Below are positions 45,149 to 54,571 of a DNA stretch of 59,886 bases, one piece after another. Source of the DNA: Spirosoma spitsbergense DSM 19989 (lineage in GTDB: Bacteria; Bacteroidota; Bacteroidia; Cytophagales; Spirosomataceae); contig NZ_KB893564.1 of assembly GCF_000374085.1 (NCBI RefSeq), positions 1 through 59,886 of the forward strand. Direction: 5' to 3'. Every line of letters starts with the position of its first letter. Within the stretch, counting starts at the first letter, position 1. The position numbers and the translations under genes are program-made. A model generated the notes under the pieces. That model was not told where the DNA came from and did no database searches. It saw only the letters and a list, made by a program, of their open reading frames with translations.

Positions 45149-45158
45149 AACTAGGCAA

Positions 45159-45777
45159 ATGGAACTCCATTTCTACAAGCCCCGACCTCGCTCGGTGCGT
45201 CGGTCGCCACAGAGCGGCTGCCAGGCTGGCCGATCGCTTGCAGGCGACCTTCGATGAGTTGCAAGCCCTGGGTTATAATCTGAACCGGACGGTCCGCCGT
45301 GCGGTCACCTTTGGCTTTGCCGATGAATCCAGCCCGCAACTACATAACAACACGGCTCGTCTTTGGTCGATCGGGTAGTTAATACGGACAAAAGCCGGAC
45401 GAATACCTTCGGTTTTTTAGCTTTACAAGGCCAGGATTATTATCATCCCCTAGCCAACTCACCCATCGATTCCTTTATCGATATATTCCCATAGTTGCGC
45501 TCTATTCATGCAGATTACGAGGCCGTTGTTGTTTTGTGCGGGGCGGCCCGTGCCGGATAATTTACCTGCCCATAAAACAGCCGCTGTTGAAGCGGCAGCG
45601 CGACGGCATCAGATTTATCTGGTCAATAATTTGCCCAACTCGCCCGATCTGAATGGCAGCAGCCAAACGTCCGATTGAAAGGATCTGAAAAGGCATCAGA
45701 TGGAAGACATCCTGCTGAAAGCCCTTCCTGCTAAAAGTGCAATTAGTTTTGCCAACCTTTTTCTTGACACCCATCAT
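45159..45777 (+). pseudogene. IS630-type transposase remnant, several stops and frameshifts
   Basis: Read in successive frames, the plus strand gives TFGFADESSPQLHNNTARLW, then SRTNTFGFLALQGQDYYHP, then DNLPAHKTAAVEAAARR and NNLPNSPDLN, then KDLKRHQMEDIL. This is the order of an IS630-family DDE transposase (DES motif, DNxxxHK, LPxxSPDLNPIE, WKDLKR). It needs at least one frameshift and has stops near 45378, 45493 and 45676. The catalytic order is recognisable but the gene is clearly dead. Short frames in the opposite direction here are shadows. Confidence 0.7.
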
Positions 45778-45864
45778 AACTGTCCACTACAATGCCGAGC
45801 ATACGAATCAAAAAAAAAGTCAAAAAAATATTGAAATGTCGCAAGGGTATTCTGCTTTTTCGAC

Positions 45865-45878
45865 ACTCTATTGACTAG
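45865..45878. mobile_element. Solitary IS5-type end with YTAR target
   Basis: ACTCTATTGA plus CTAG reproduces the outermost ten bases of the IS5-family element at the right edge of the window (59654 inward: TCAATAGAGT) in the opposite orientation, followed by a CTAG target of the YTAR type. Nothing of the IS body remains next to it. It lies 27 bases before the sigma-factor start. Confidence 0.5.
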
Positions 45879-45904
45879 TGAAGGCACATTAACCCCCGAT
45901 CGGT

Positions 45905-46633
45905 ATGGCTGATACCCATTCTGAGTTCCTATACGATACCAACCTGCGGCCGTTGCATCCTCGTCCCGATAGGGATGCACCCAGGTCGCTTGTCACCGAT
46001 TCAGAACTTCTGATCCGGCAGGCGTTTGCTCAAAGCCCTATTAAAGGGTATGAGTTACTGTTCAACCGGTACTATAAACCTCTGTGCAGCCATGCGGCCC
46101 GGTTCGTTTATGACCGGCAGTTATCCGAGGACATTGTCGTGGATACCTTCGCTCAGTTCTGGCAGAAACGGCTCGACCTGGTAGTCACGACCTCGTTTCG
46201 TGCGTATCTGTTTACGATTGTCCGAAACCGGGCGTTCACTCATTTGCGGCAGGAGTTTGGTCGTGAACAAATGCCTGACCATTCGGCTGATACTGACCCG
46301 ATAACAGACGGCTCCACTCCTCTGCAGTTGCTTCAGTTCAACGAACTACAACTAAAAATCAATGAGACAATTCAGTCTGCATCGGCTCACAGCCAGAAGG
46401 TGTTTGTGATGAGCCGGTTTGAGGGAAAGAAAAATGGGCAGATCGCCGACGAACTGGGGGTATCAATCAAGACCGTTGAAGGTCATATCACGAAAATGCT
46501 GACCCTGTTACGACAGGTGCTGCGCCAGAACGATTTGCTGACGTTAGCCGCGATACTCAGTTTTGAGCTAACGGGGCAAGGGATAAACCCTTTTTTACGA
46601 CTCATTAGTGCAGTCACTCAACAAAACATCTGA
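45905..46633 (+). CDS. ECF RNA polymerase sigma factor (Bacteroidota FecI-like)
   Basis: A 242-residue sigma-70 factor. Region 2 covers about 45-115 (LFNRYYKPLCSHAARFVYD, SEDIVVDTFAQFWQ, FRAYLFTIVRNRAFTHLR). Region 4 covers about 150-215 (SQKVFVMSRFEGKKNGQIAD, GVSIKTVEGHITKML). No region 1 or 3. The following gene is its FecR anti-sigma factor, overlapping by one base, so it is the classical cell-surface signalling pair controlling the SusC/SusD genes downstream. It has about 40 extra N-terminal residues compared with short family members. A solitary IS end lies in its promoter region. Confidence 0.92.
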   Translation: MADTHSEFLYDTNLRPLHPRPDRDAPRSLVTDSELLIRQAFAQSPIKGYELLFNRYYKPLCSHAARFVYDRQLSEDIVVDTFAQFWQKRLDLVVTTSFRAYLFTIVRNRAFTHLRQEFGREQMPDHSADTDPITDGSTPLQLLQFNELQLKINETIQSASAHSQKVFVMSRFEGKKNGQIADELGVSIKTVEGHITKMLTLLRQVLRQNDLLTLAAILSFELTGQGINPFLRLISAVTQQNI

Positions 46634-47616
46634 TGCTGATGGTCACTAAAGACTTGATCCTGAAATCGTTCGACGGACGCACCACTCCCCTGCAAAGGGC
46701 ATTGCTCGTCGACTGGCTCGAAGAACCGGCTAACGTCGAGCAGTATTACGAGTGGCTTGAGGAGTGGGAGCGGGACAATCCACAGTTTCTCCCCGATGTA
46801 GTCCCGGCATTTGAGCGATCATTACAACAAACAAGGCTCATAATCGAGCCAGATAAAGAAACTGGCTTCCGGCCTGCGTGGGGACGTTGGTTGCTGGCAG
46901 CATCAGTCGTGTTGGCTTTGTTGATGGGTAGTGCCTGGTTACTGCGTGAACCGCTGCTAAACGTCCGCTACCATACAGCATTTGGTGAACTGCGCACGCT
47001 CACCCTACCCGATGGAAGCCGGGTTACACTCAACGCTAATACCCAACTCCGGTTGTCACGCTGGCAGTTTGGTCGTCAAACGCGGGAGGTATGGCTCACC
47101 GGCGAAGCCGAATTCTCTGTACGGCATTTGCTCAGCAACCAACCGTTTCTGGTACACACGCCCGACGGCCTGACGGTGCGGGTGCTGGGGACTGAATTTG
47201 TCGTCTATAGCCGGGCGAGGGGTAGCAAAGTAGCGTTGACCAAAGGCAGCGTTCAACTTCAGGCTGACCAGCCTGGGTTAACCAGGCCGCTTATCATTAA
47301 ACCCGGCGACGTAGTTACGCTCTCCAGCAAAGGCCGCTTTACCCTGCGTCACCAGCAAACGGCATCAACGTATACCGCCTGGAAAGACCATCAGTTCATT
47401 TTCGATAACACGTCTTTAACGGAGGTTGCCTACCAGATTACCGAGCAGTTTGGTGTAACGGTCGATGTTCCCGACACGGCCCTCGCCCAGAGCAAAATAG
47501 GCGGAACCTTCCGGGCGCAGTCGGCCCCTGAGTTACTCGACGTGATTGCCCAGATGCTGAATGTCCATGTCTATAAAACCGGACGGCAACACTACCGTCT
47601 GACGGTAAACCCTTAA
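46633..47616 (+). CDS. FecR-type anti-sigma factor
   Basis: A 327-residue protein. The cytoplasmic anti-sigma part is residues 1-80, with a helix near 85-104 (WLLAASVVLALLMGSAWLL). The FecR domain is at about 112-205 (YHTAFGELRTLTLPDGSRVT, VWLTGEAEFSV, VLGTEFVV). The C-terminal DUF4974 domain is at about 255-325 (FIFDNTSLTEVAYQITEQFG). It should bind the ECF sigma factor and release it when the SusC partner signals through its STN domain. Start ATG overlaps the sigma stop (TGATG). Confidence 0.93.
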   Translation: MLMVTKDLILKSFDGRTTPLQRALLVDWLEEPANVEQYYEWLEEWERDNPQFLPDVVPAFERSLQQTRLIIEPDKETGFRPAWGRWLLAASVVLALLMGSAWLLREPLLNVRYHTAFGELRTLTLPDGSRVTLNANTQLRLSRWQFGRQTREVWLTGEAEFSVRHLLSNQPFLVHTPDGLTVRVLGTEFVVYSRARGSKVALTKGSVQLQADQPGLTRPLIIKPGDVVTLSSKGRFTLRHQQTASTYTAWKDHQFIFDNTSLTEVAYQITEQFGVTVDVPDTALAQSKIGGTFRAQSAPELLDVIAQMLNVHVYKTGRQHYRLTVNP

Positions 47617-47632
47617 TTAACCCCTTTACCAA

Positions 47633-50600
47633 ATGCAAAAACCAATACCAATCCTTCTGCTCATGGTGGGTGCATTGCTGAGTACCCCGCCCCTCCAGGC
47701 CCAACTAGTTGCCCGAAATCACCTGGCTACCCAACGCACCAACGGGCAGGACAATACCCGTTCAACGGAGAGTATGACCCTGCGTGAAGCCCTGAAGCAG
47801 CTTGGTCAGCAATACCACGTAGATATTCTTTTTGAGGAAAAACTACTAGAAGGCTTCCTCGTTCCGGCCGGTCAGTTCAGGGCAAATGCCCGCGTTGACC
47901 GGGCACTGAACAGCCTGCTTGAATCGTCTCGCCTGCGTTATCAGCGGATTCGCAAGGGAGCCTACGTTATTCTACCGGCCAAATCCATGGCCGCTGTCCC
48001 CGCTACGCCAACAGGAGTCAACGCACCGGAGCCGACAGGACGCGTTGAGTCAGTGGCCTCGCTGCTGCCGCGTCCAATGAGCAGTCTGGTGCAGGATCGT
48101 ACCATTTCGGGGCGGGTATTGGGCGAAACCAACGAGGGGCTTCCAGGGGTAAGCGTAGTGATCAAGGGTACGCAAAAAGGAACAACGACCAATGCCGAGG
48201 GCCGCTATCAGCTTGCTGTTCCGAACGCCAGCGACGGACCGGGCAACGTAACGCTGATCTTTAGCTTTGTAGGGTATACCTCGCAGGAAGTAATCGCAGG
48301 CAATCGCTCAACGGTGGACCTGACGCTGGTGCCCGACGACAAAACGCTTAGCGAAGTAGTAGTTGTTGGTTATGGTCAGGTCAGAAAAAGCGATCTGACG
48401 GGGTCGGTTTCTACCGTAAAGGCCAAAGATATCAACGCCTTTCCGGTTACGACTGCCGTGCAGGGTATTCAGGGCCGGGTGGCGGGGGTTCAGGTGCTGC
48501 AAAACTCCGGCGCACCCGGTAGCGACATTTCGGTACGAATCCGGGGTGGCAACTCGCTGCGGGCCAGTAATGAGCCGTTGTACGTGGTCGATGGGTTCGC
48601 CTTGTCGGGTGGGCTATCAGCACTTAACCCCACCGATATCGAAAGCATCGAGGTGCTGAAAGATGCGTCGGCCACGGCCATCTACGGGTCGCGGGGCGCC
48701 AACGGAGTTGTCATCGTAACCACAAAAAAAGGAACGTCGGGCCGCCACCAGGTCGATGTGGACAGTTACTACGGGGTGCAGTCGCCTACCAAACTCATCG
48801 ACTTGCTCAACGCCCGCGAAATGGCCGAAATTGCCAACGAACGGGCAACCAACGACGGGGCAAAACCGTACTTTACCCCGGAGCAACTGGCGGGTTTTGG
48901 CGATGGCACCAACTGGCAGAAAGAAGTGTACCGGTCCGCTCCGATTCAAAACCACGGGCTGACTTTCTCGGGCGGCACCGACCGGATGCAGTATTCGGTG
49001 TCGGGCAATTACCTCAATCAGCAGGGCATCGTACCCAACTCCGGCCTTAAGAAAGGAACCCTGCGGGCCAACATCAACCACAAAGTGCTGGAAAAACTCA
49101 ATTTCTCGCTCAGCACTATCCTCAGCCGCCAGTCGCAGCGTCGGATCAGTGGCGAAAACGGGAACCGGGGTGACGGAGCCTTATCGGCCATTTTAGTGTC
49201 TCCGCCAACGATTACCCCTTTCAATGCCGACGGGAGTTTGAGTAATGTGGCCCCTTATGCGTTCAGCTCCAACGTATTGCAGAATCCATTCGCCTACATG
49301 TACGGCCGCTCCGATAACGAAGTACGCGATTACGTACTGGCCAACTCGGCACTGACCTACGAATTTGTACCGGGCCTTACCTTTCGGGTATCGGGCGGTA
49401 TTGAGCTGGTCGATAGCCGCCGGGATCAGTATTCGACACGGCAGCTCAACGGGTCGCCCAACGGCAGTGGTGCTGTTTCAACGGGCCGCCAGACCAATCT
49501 GCTGAACGAGAATATCCTGAATTATACCCGTCAGTTTGCCCAGCGGCACAACCTGACCCTGACGGGAGGCTTCACCTACCAGACCCAGGAAAATACCGCC
49601 CTCAGTACGGGAGCGAGCGGCTTTGCGTCGGACGCCCTGACGACGAACGCGCTCCAGGCGGGCACCACACCCGGTCTGCCCAATTCATCAGCGTCGAGCT
49701 GGACGCTGCTTTCGTACCTGGGGCGGGTCAATTATGGTTACCGCGACCGGTATCTGCTCACAGCCAGCTTTCGGGCCGATGGATCGTCGCGTTTCGGGGC
49801 CAGCAACAAATGGGGGTATTTCCCGTCGGCGGCTTTTGCCTGGCGGGTGAGCGAAGAGTCGTTCATGAAAAACCAGACGGTGGTATCGGACCTGAAGTTT
49901 CGGGCCTCAATCGGGCAGAGCGGCAACACGGCCCTCAGCCCCTACCAGACGCTCAACAGTCTCAGCTCGTACCAGACCATCTTCGGCAATGATTTAGGGA
50001 TTGGTTACGCGCCAAGCAGTACCCTTTCCAACCCGAATCTGAAATGGGAAACTACTACCCAGACCGACGTTGGCGTGGACGTGGCCTTCCTGCAAAACCG
50101 GCTCCAGCTGACGGTCGATTATTACCACAAAAAGACGGATGACCTGCTGGCCGTGGTATCCCTGCCGACCTCGGCGGGCTACGCCACAACAACGCAGAAC
50201 ATTGGCTCTATCCGCAATCAGGGAGTTGAATTCGGGCTGGATGCCGCCATTCTTCGGGTTGGTGCCGTGCGCTGGAACGTAGCGACCAATGTATCCATCA
50301 ACCGCAATAACGTGGTGAGTCTGGTGGGGGGGAGCGACATCTTTGGTTCTGCCGTAAACCCGCCCCTCGGCGTGGCCGTGAACCTGGTGCGCGAAGGGCA
50401 GCCGGTGGGCGTGTTCTACGGCTATCAGGAAAATGGGCTGGACGAAAAAGGGGCGATCAAATTCAAAGATCTAAACGGCGATGGAGTCATAACGGCGGCC
50501 GACAAGGCCATAATTGGCAACCCCAATCCTAAGTTTATTTATGGGTTCAACTCAACGCTCTCCTACCGTAATTTTGATTTGACGTTCTTTTTGCAGGGCG

Positions 50601-51034
50601 TGCAGGGCAACGATATTTTCAATGCCAATGTGACCAGTTTTGCCAACAGCTTCAACTTTGGCGAGAACCAGATCAAAGACCTCTACGCGAACCACTGGAG
50701 CGCGCAAAACCCTGATCCCAACGCCAAATACCCCCTCATCAGCGTCAACACCAAATTTCGGGAATCAGACCGCTTTATTGAGGATGGGTCGTATCTGCGG
50801 CTGAAAAACATTCAGTTGGCTTATACCGTACCAACCGCCAGATTAGGGATTAACTGGCTCCGGAAACCCCAGGTTTACGTGAGTGCGCAGAATCTGATGA
50901 CCATCACGAAGTACTCCTGGTACGACCCTGAAGTGAGCACCCTTGGCGGCTCTACCTCCATCAGCCCCGGCGTAGATGCCTTTGGCTACCCCGTAGCCCG
51001 TACCGTAACGGTTGGTGTCCGGCTTGGTTTCTAA
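47633..51034 (+). CDS. SusC/RagA-type TonB-dependent receptor with STN domain
   Basis: A 1133-residue outer-membrane receptor. Signal peptide ends near QAQ (24). The STN signalling domain spans about 50-118 (LREALKQLGQQYHVDILFEE, RIRKGAYVIL). A carboxypeptidase-like beta domain spans about 155-240 (ISGRVLGETNEGLPGVSVVI). The plug starts at VVVVGYGQVRKSDLTGS, followed by the 22-strand barrel. The SDLTGSVSTV motif is the SusC hallmark. The STN domain fits the ECF/FecR pair upstream. The substrate is unknown; no glycoside hydrolase is nearby. Gap to FecR is 16 bases. Confidence 0.94.
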   Translation: MQKPIPILLLMVGALLSTPPLQAQLVARNHLATQRTNGQDNTRSTESMTLREALKQLGQQYHVDILFEEKLLEGFLVPAGQFRANARVDRALNSLLESSRLRYQRIRKGAYVILPAKSMAAVPATPTGVNAPEPTGRVESVASLLPRPMSSLVQDRTISGRVLGETNEGLPGVSVVIKGTQKGTTTNAEGRYQLAVPNASDGPGNVTLIFSFVGYTSQEVIAGNRSTVDLTLVPDDKTLSEVVVVGYGQVRKSDLTGSVSTVKAKDINAFPVTTAVQGIQGRVAGVQVLQNSGAPGSDISVRIRGGNSLRASNEPLYVVDGFALSGGLSALNPTDIESIEVLKDASATAIYGSRGANGVVIVTTKKGTSGRHQVDVDSYYGVQSPTKLIDLLNAREMAEIANERATNDGAKPYFTPEQLAGFGDGTNWQKEVYRSAPIQNHGLTFSGGTDRMQYSVSGNYLNQQGIVPNSGLKKGTLRANINHKVLEKLNFSLSTILSRQSQRRISGENGNRGDGALSAILVSPPTITPFNADGSLSNVAPYAFSSNVLQNPFAYMYGRSDNEVRDYVLANSALTYEFVPGLTFRVSGGIELVDSRRDQYSTRQLNGSPNGSGAVSTGRQTNLLNENILNYTRQFAQRHNLTLTGGFTYQTQENTALSTGASGFASDALTTNALQAGTTPGLPNSSASSWTLLSYLGRVNYGYRDRYLLTASFRADGSSRFGASNKWGYFPSAAFAWRVSEESFMKNQTVVSDLKFRASIGQSGNTALSPYQTLNSLSSYQTIFGNDLGIGYAPSSTLSNPNLKWETTTQTDVGVDVAFLQNRLQLTVDYYHKKTDDLLAVVSLPTSAGYATTTQNIGSIRNQGVEFGLDAAILRVGAVRWNVATNVSINRNNVVSLVGGSDIFGSAVNPPLGVAVNLVREGQPVGVFYGYQENGLDEKGAIKFKDLNGDGVITAADKAIIGNPNPKFIYGFNSTLSYRNFDLTFFLQGVQGNDIFNANVTSFANSFNFGENQIKDLYANHWSAQNPDPNAKYPLISVNTKFRESDRFIEDGSYLRLKNIQLAYTVPTARLGINWLRKPQVYVSAQNLMTITKYSWYDPEVSTLGGSTSISPGVDAFGYPVARTVTVGVRLGF

Positions 51035-51054
51035 CCCCCTTTTCGTAATCGATC

Positions 51055-52515
51055 ATGAAGAAATATATTCTTTTCCCCCTGCTTCTGGCCGCTACGGCCT
51101 GCTCCGACCTGCTTCAGGAAGTACCGGTAGACCGGCTTTCCCAGGAAAATTTTTACCGCACAAAAAGCGATCTGATGGCCGGACTCAACGCGGTATATGC
51201 GCAGGTGCGGGGGGCAAATTCGTACGGCACCAACTACCCCGCACAGCTCAACGGAATGGCCGATTACTGCATTTCGCGGGGCACCCAGATACCCGTCAGT
51301 GAGTTTAAGGGGCTGGATGGAACCAACGTAGGCCGTACCAACAACATCTGGCGCGACCTGTTCCAGGCGATCAACTCCGCCAATATCATCATTAAACTAA
51401 CGCCCGGCGTGACACTGAGCGACGCCGACAGGAACGCGGTGCTGGGCGAAGCCCGGTTTCTGCGCGCTTTTAACTATTACAACCTGGTGCGCAACTATGG
51501 TGGGGTACCACTTCGCACCGAGCCGGTCACCACAACCGGGCAGGTAGGCGGCAAACGCGCCACCATTGATGAGGTATACAAACTGATTGCCGACGATTTA
51601 CAGTTTGCCGAAACGGCCCTGCCCGGCACCCAGGCCGAAATTGGCCGGCCCACGAGCTGGGCCGCCAAGCTGCTGCTGGCCAGTATGTACCTGACCCGCG
51701 AGAACTGGACGGCTGCCCGAGATAAAGCCGATGAGGTCATCAAATCCGGACTGTACAGTCTGGTGGAGGTAAAAACGTCGGATGAGTTTGAGAAGGTCTT
51801 CGGCGCCGATCTGACTACCAGTCCGGAAGAGGTTTTTTACCTCAAGTACGCCCGGATTGCCGGACAGGGCTGGGGCTACCCCAGTTACCAGCACCCCGCC
51901 GATGGGCCGTACACGACCGGGGTGCGTGCGCACTGGACAACAACGGCCATTCCGCTCATTAAAAACTGGAGCGACAAGGATTTAAGGAAGGATTATAATC
52001 TATACTCGTCCTACATCAACCGGTCGGGCAAACTGACCACGTTCCCTACGGCCGAGCCGATCTGTTTCCGCAAATTCCGCGATGTTCCCGCCAATCCGGC
52101 CGGTAACGATTTCCCCTTCCTGCGCTACGCCGAAGCGCTGCTGATTTCGGCCGAAGCGGGCAGTCAGGCGGCTAACGGCCCTACGGCAGCCGCGCTCGAA
52201 AACCTGAACAGAGTACACCGGCGGGCCTATGGGTTTCCGCCCAACGTACCCGCGCCGTCGGTCGATTTTACACTGGCCGGACAAACAGCCGCTTCCTTCC
52301 GGGATTTGGTCCTGACAGAGCGGGCCTACGAATTTATGATGGAAGCGGGGCGCTGGCTTGACCTGAAACGACTCGGCGTCGACAAACTCAAAACCACCAT
52401 CAAAGCCGCACGGGGTAAAGACGTGGCCGACGCACACCTGCTCTGGCCCATTCCGCAACAGGAAATTGACAACAACCCCGACATCAGCGTTACTGACCAG
52501 AACCCCGGCTATTGA
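51055..52515 (+). CDS. SusD/RagB-type outer-membrane lipoprotein
   Basis: A 486-residue surface lipoprotein; lipobox AATAC with Cys16. It has the RagB/SusD core: YRTKSDLMAGLNAVYAQVR, LGEARFLRAFNYYNLVRNYG, FLRYAEALLISAEA, RAYEFMMEAGRWLDLKR, LLWPIPQQEIDNNP at the end. It forms the hinged lid over the SusC barrel and binds the nutrient. Gap to SusC is 20 bases. Confidence 0.94.
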   Translation: MKKYILFPLLLAATACSDLLQEVPVDRLSQENFYRTKSDLMAGLNAVYAQVRGANSYGTNYPAQLNGMADYCISRGTQIPVSEFKGLDGTNVGRTNNIWRDLFQAINSANIIIKLTPGVTLSDADRNAVLGEARFLRAFNYYNLVRNYGGVPLRTEPVTTTGQVGGKRATIDEVYKLIADDLQFAETALPGTQAEIGRPTSWAAKLLLASMYLTRENWTAARDKADEVIKSGLYSLVEVKTSDEFEKVFGADLTTSPEEVFYLKYARIAGQGWGYPSYQHPADGPYTTGVRAHWTTTAIPLIKNWSDKDLRKDYNLYSSYINRSGKLTTFPTAEPICFRKFRDVPANPAGNDFPFLRYAEALLISAEAGSQAANGPTAAALENLNRVHRRAYGFPPNVPAPSVDFTLAGQTAASFRDLVLTERAYEFMMEAGRWLDLKRLGVDKLKTTIKAARGKDVADAHLLWPIPQQEIDNNPDISVTDQNPGY

Positions 52516-52528
52516 TCGTATCTGACCT

Positions 52529-54535
52529 ATGAAGTACTTACTTTGGCTGGCTCTGCTGCCCGCGTTTGCCCAGACACCGTCCCCCGTCTCCGTCGACGTT
52601 TGCGTGTACGGGGGGACTTCGGCGGGCGTTATGGCGGCCTATACCGCTAAAAAGGCCGGCAAATCGGTGCTGCTCATCGAACCGGGCAAACACCTGGGCG
52701 GGCTGACAACGGGCGGATTGGGGTATACCGACATTGGCAATAAATACGCCGTGACCGGTTTGGCCCGCGACTATTACCGGCGCATCGGGCAGCATTACGG
52801 CAAGTTTGAACAATGGATTTTTGAGCCGCACGTCGCCGAGAATTTATTTGGTGAATACATCAAACGGGGCCAGGTGACGGTGCTTTACAACCATCGGCTG
52901 GTGTCGGCCAGTAAAGTCGGCACAACCATTCAGTCCATCACTCTGGAGCAGTCAGACCAGCCCAATGCCGCCACCAACCGCGTAATTCGGGCCAGGCAGT
53001 TCATCGACTGTACCTACGAGGGTGACCTGATGGCCAAAGCCGGGGTGAGTTTCATGGTAGGCCGGGAAGCCAACAGCGTATACGACGAAACCATCAATGG
53101 CTTTCAACTCATGAACGGCCACCAGTTTCCCGACGGTATCGATCCCTACAAAATTCCCGGCAATCCCGATTCGGGCTTGCTGTGGGGTATCAGCGCGGCC
53201 AGACTAGCCCCCAACGGTACCGGTGACAACTTACCGCAAGCCTACAATTACCGCATTTGCCTCACCGACGACCCCGCCAACAGCATCCCCATTACCCGCC
53301 CTGCTGGCTATGATTCAACCCGCTACGACCTGTTGCTTCGACTGATGGCGGCCCAGCCCAGCCAGCGCAAACTCGGCAATTATTTTATCTGGAGCCGGAT
53401 GCCCAACCGCAAAACCGACATCAACAACCGGAACGGTTTTTCGACCGATATGATCGGGGCCAATGCCCGCTATCCCGAAGCCGGTTATGCCGAACGGACG
53501 GCCATTATTGCCAACCACGAACAATATACAAAAGGGCTGCTGTACTTCTTTGGCCATGATACGCGCGTCCCCGCCGAACTCCGGCAGGAGATGCTGGCCT
53601 GGGGATACCCCAAAGACGAGTATACGGATACCGGAAACTGGTCGCCCCAGCTGTACATCCGCGAGGCCCGGCGCATGATTGGCGACTATGTGATGACGCA
53701 GCGTAACTGCGAAGGCCGCGAACGGGTTCAGGATGCCGTTGGTATGGCGGCCTACACGATGGATTCCCACAACTGCCAGCGCATTGTGGTCGAAAAAAAC
53801 GGCGTGAAGATGGTCAAAAATGAAGGGAACGTCGAAGTGGGGGGCTTTCCGCCCTATCCGATTGCGTACCGGTCACTGACCCCTAAACCAACCGAATGTA
53901 CCAACCTGCTAGTGCCGGTATGCCTCTCGGCGAGCCACATTGCGTACGGATCTATTCGGATGGAGCCGGTCTTTATGGTGCTGGGGCAATCGGCGGGGCT
54001 GGCGGCAGCCATGGCCATCGACGCAGGCGTACCTGTCCAGCGGATAGATATAACGAAGCTGCAAAGCCAGCTCAAAACCAACCCGCTGGCCGATGGCAGC
54101 ACGGCTGAAATTCTGGTCGATGATGCCAGTGAGGGCAGCATCGACCGGGTGGGCAACTGGAGTCAGATCAATAAAGGCAAGGGGAGCTACGGACCGTCGT
54201 GGCTGGCCGATAGCAGTCAGGGGCAAACGCCTAAAGTGGTTCGTTTCCGGCCTCGTGTGCTCAAACCAGGTCCCTACAGTGTGTATGCTTATTTCCCGAA
54301 ACTGGACAATGGCAGCCGTCGCACAACGCTCACGATTTCGGACGGGAAAAAGGACCGCGAAGTCGTTGTCAACGAAGCCGATATCCGGGTAGAAGGCCAA
54401 ACTTCCGGCGAGTGGGTGTCGCTGGGCAACGTAACGCTTCCTACCGGGCAAAAAGGCTACGTGGCCGTATCGAATAAAAATGCGGACGGTATCGTCGTGG
54501 CAGATGCGGTGCTGTTTGTGCCGGTGAAGCAGTAG
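52529..54535 (+). CDS. Exported FAD-dependent oxidoreductase with C-terminal beta domain
   Basis: A 668-residue exported flavoprotein of the FAD_oxidored (pfam12831) family, signal peptide MKYLLWLALLPAFAQ. FAD binding: CVYGGTSAGVMAAYTAKKAG, then HLGGLTTGGLGYTD. Family landmarks include SFMVGREANSVYDE, RMPNRKTDIN, IREARRMIGDYVM and CLSASHIAYGSIRMEP. A C-terminal domain from about 525 (ILVDDASEGSIDRVGNW, YSVYAYFPKLDNG) resembles the xanthan-lyase/golvesin-type beta domain, probably carbohydrate-contacting. The substrate is unknown. It follows SusD by 13 bases, so it is in the uptake operon. Confidence 0.9.
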   Translation: MKYLLWLALLPAFAQTPSPVSVDVCVYGGTSAGVMAAYTAKKAGKSVLLIEPGKHLGGLTTGGLGYTDIGNKYAVTGLARDYYRRIGQHYGKFEQWIFEPHVAENLFGEYIKRGQVTVLYNHRLVSASKVGTTIQSITLEQSDQPNAATNRVIRARQFIDCTYEGDLMAKAGVSFMVGREANSVYDETINGFQLMNGHQFPDGIDPYKIPGNPDSGLLWGISAARLAPNGTGDNLPQAYNYRICLTDDPANSIPITRPAGYDSTRYDLLLRLMAAQPSQRKLGNYFIWSRMPNRKTDINNRNGFSTDMIGANARYPEAGYAERTAIIANHEQYTKGLLYFFGHDTRVPAELRQEMLAWGYPKDEYTDTGNWSPQLYIREARRMIGDYVMTQRNCEGRERVQDAVGMAAYTMDSHNCQRIVVEKNGVKMVKNEGNVEVGGFPPYPIAYRSLTPKPTECTNLLVPVCLSASHIAYGSIRMEPVFMVLGQSAGLAAAMAIDAGVPVQRIDITKLQSQLKTNPLADGSTAEILVDDASEGSIDRVGNWSQINKGKGSYGPSWLADSSQGQTPKVVRFRPRVLKPGPYSVYAYFPKLDNGSRRTTLTISDGKKDREVVVNEADIRVEGQTSGEWVSLGNVTLPTGQKGYVAVSNKNADGIVVADAVLFVPVKQ

Positions 54536-54571
54536 TATGCAGCCTGTTTATTGTTTCTTTTCCAAATTCTC

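Noticed and set aside
45151..45339. A 62-residue minus-strand frame over the IS630 remnant
   Set aside because: The plus strand gives recognisable IS630 segments in order; the minus frame has none.
50955..50975. CGGCGTAGATG inside the SusC gene as a further copy of the lipoprotein hairpin
   Set aside because: The complementary ATCTACGCCG arm is not present nearby, so it is a chance 11-base match in coding sequence.
53909..54451. A 180-residue minus-strand frame in the FAD oxidoreductase gene
   Set aside because: It is a shadow of GC-rich coding sequence; the plus strand carries the family motifs without interruption.
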